Below, piece by piece: positions 62,660 to 64,000 of a stretch of 64,000 nt of DNA; position 1 is the first letter of the stretch; each line of letters begins with the position of its first letter. The stretch spans positions 1,240,001-1,304,000 of the forward strand of contig MSED01000006.1 of the NCBI GenBank assembly GCA_002099365.1. The letters run 5' to 3'. The translations under genes and the position numbers were made by a program. The notes beneath the pieces are model-generated. The model was not told the origin of the DNA. It ran no database searches and saw only the letters and a program-made list of their open reading frames with translations. The stretch comes from Phialophora verrucosa (Eukaryota > Ascomycota > Eurotiomycetes > Chaetothyriales > Herpotrichiellaceae).

Positions 62660-64000
62660 TTTCCTGCTCTAAAGACCGCACGGGAGGAGCCCCAAGATAA
62701 GCGCACTCATGCAGGTTTTCAAGGGCACACCTAAAACTTCAAGAACAGTCAGATCTCACAGAATGATAAGCAGAGGAAGCTCAACTCACTGATCGCGACC
62801 TCGTTTTGCGATAATTAAGAAGACCGGGAAAACTTGGAGACGTCGCCACCCTCCTCACGAAGTAGCGAGATCAAACAGGGTGACCTTGACAAGAGATCTG
62901 GTGCCGGGGCCCAGTTGTGGTATTATTAGGGCCGCGATCAAGAAGAGAAGCTGTCCTCTTGGTTCAGCAGCGTGGTGGGAAGGGTTGTTGATTTTGCTAT
63001 GTTTGACGGGGCCGGGTACTGAATTAATTTATTCTGCTTTGGGCCTTGGCCCTTCTTCCTCCGCAGCGGGGGTACATCGGGGAATACTTATTCCGAGGTA
63101 AAACTTGCTGCGTCAAGGCTCGTACAGACACTTTACAAATGCTCCTACTATTATACACCTGCTGCTCTCGGTATAGGCCTCATTTAGGTGACTTATACCT
63201 ATGACAATTTAGGTGGTTTGATCAACAAGAGCGGCCGGAGATGATGGAAAAGGGGCTTATTCAGATGAGCCTACACTAGCATCTCCGTTTGCTCAAGTCC
63301 TTGGTTGCGGATCCGTGCCCGGAGCTCTGCCTCTTGGGTGGTTGATGAGTGTGCCTTTGGCCCCCAGAGGCCACGAAATGGGACCTGGGGACAATGATTT
63401 GAGCTCGTTCGAGGCATGAATTGGACGAGGCGTGCCAAGTACGGACGTGGCTCGATGAGATTCACAGTGGTTGAGGAAGTTTTCAAGGAAAGGATTAGTG
63501 AGTGTAATGAGGAAGGTTAAGGGAAAGATCATGAGTGTATTCGCGGGGAAATTCTGTGTGCAGGATGCTTGATGCTTGCCCGTGGGCACTTCATTGTCCT
63601 GATCCAGTTATATTACTGCCCAAAAAGGGGAAATAAAGCAATGTGAAGTCACAGTGGCCAGTTCTCAAGGACTGCTTGCCTCACGATGGGTTCAATAACC
63701 ACAAAAATCAGCTGGAATGAACTAAAGTCTTTGCCTACAAGATCATTCAAGACATTACAGGTCAAACGAATGTTGGGGGGAAATTTCCCGCCGAATTGAA
63801 CGGACAGTGCCGCTGCTTTTGGAGGTTTCTTTCGTGGATGCCAAGAACGGACTCTCCTCATACCGTCCCTACCTAAGGTATGTTACCTTTGCTCCAGTCA
63901 GTTCTACTGTTGCAGCGAGCAGGTTTTGCGCCTTAAATATTCGTCGAGTACTCAACCGATCTCGACAGGCTGAATGTAAATCCATATTCATGATTTAAAG
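62660..64000. other. right-end region, no gene recognised
   Basis: About 1.3 kb upstream of lys4, with somewhat lower GC than the rest. Short frames exist but none resembles a family. A gene entering from beyond the right edge cannot be excluded. Confidence 0.4.

Noticed and set aside
1..64000. Transposons, CRISPR arrays or rRNA genes
   Set aside because: No transposase or reverse transcriptase motif, terminal repeat pair or rRNA-like stretch was found; CRISPR is not expected in a fungal nuclear genome, and the tandem arrays lack spacers.

Overview
The window is nuclear DNA of a filamentous ascomycete (Pezizomycotina). The signs are short GT-AG introns of about 45-75 bases, a gene set typical of the group (Byr4, CipC, DUF3176, LaeA-like and Zn2Cys6 proteins, homoaconitase), no operons, and both strands used at roughly one gene per 2-3 kb. 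A Chaetothyriales or other Eurotiomycete-like host is my guess; the sequence alone does not fix it. All exon joins given here were made by hand from splice signals and reading phase.

Layout. 0-10.6 kb: a bZIP factor cut by the left edge, a DUF1398 protein of bacterial type, a secreted alkaline phosphatase, a membrane-anchored GH43 hydrolase and a TIM-barrel isomerase/dehydratase. 11.5-14.8 kb: two decayed genes (a Cys-rich secreted protein and a polytopic membrane protein), with a 27-bp minisatellite at the start of the second. 15.7-25.3 kb: a housekeeping block with Byr4 (cytokinesis), XRCC4 (end joining), CipC, a serine-less thioesterase-like protein and a mitochondrial Mmc1-like protein. 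26-28 kb: a decayed DUF3176 gene. 29-41.6 kb: a 2OG-Fe(II) oxygenase, a GCP5-like gamma-tubulin complex subunit, a pICln-like protein, a GT15 mannosyltransferase, a UbiA prenyltransferase and a Dal5-type MFS carrier. 42.6-46.8 kb: DUF4291, a cyanamide-hydratase-like HD protein and a LaeA-like methyltransferase. 47.6-48.9 kb: a decayed gene with a signalling-type fungal N-terminal domain, next to a 9-copy 24-bp minisatellite carrying a CACGTG box in every unit. 50.6-58.8 kb: a compact four-gene set (PhyH dioxygenase, Zn2Cys6 regulator, choline-monooxygenase-like Rieske oxygenase, choline/GABA-type permease). 59.0-59.7 kb: a decayed HET-domain fragment. 60.4-62.7 kb: homoaconitase of lysine synthesis.

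Two things stand out. First, the 50.6-58.8 kb set looks like a self-contained module for taking up and oxidising a quaternary amine or related compound under its own regulator. Second, at least five accessory genes (secreted, membrane and self-recognition types) are broken by stops or frameshifts, while the housekeeping genes between them are intact.
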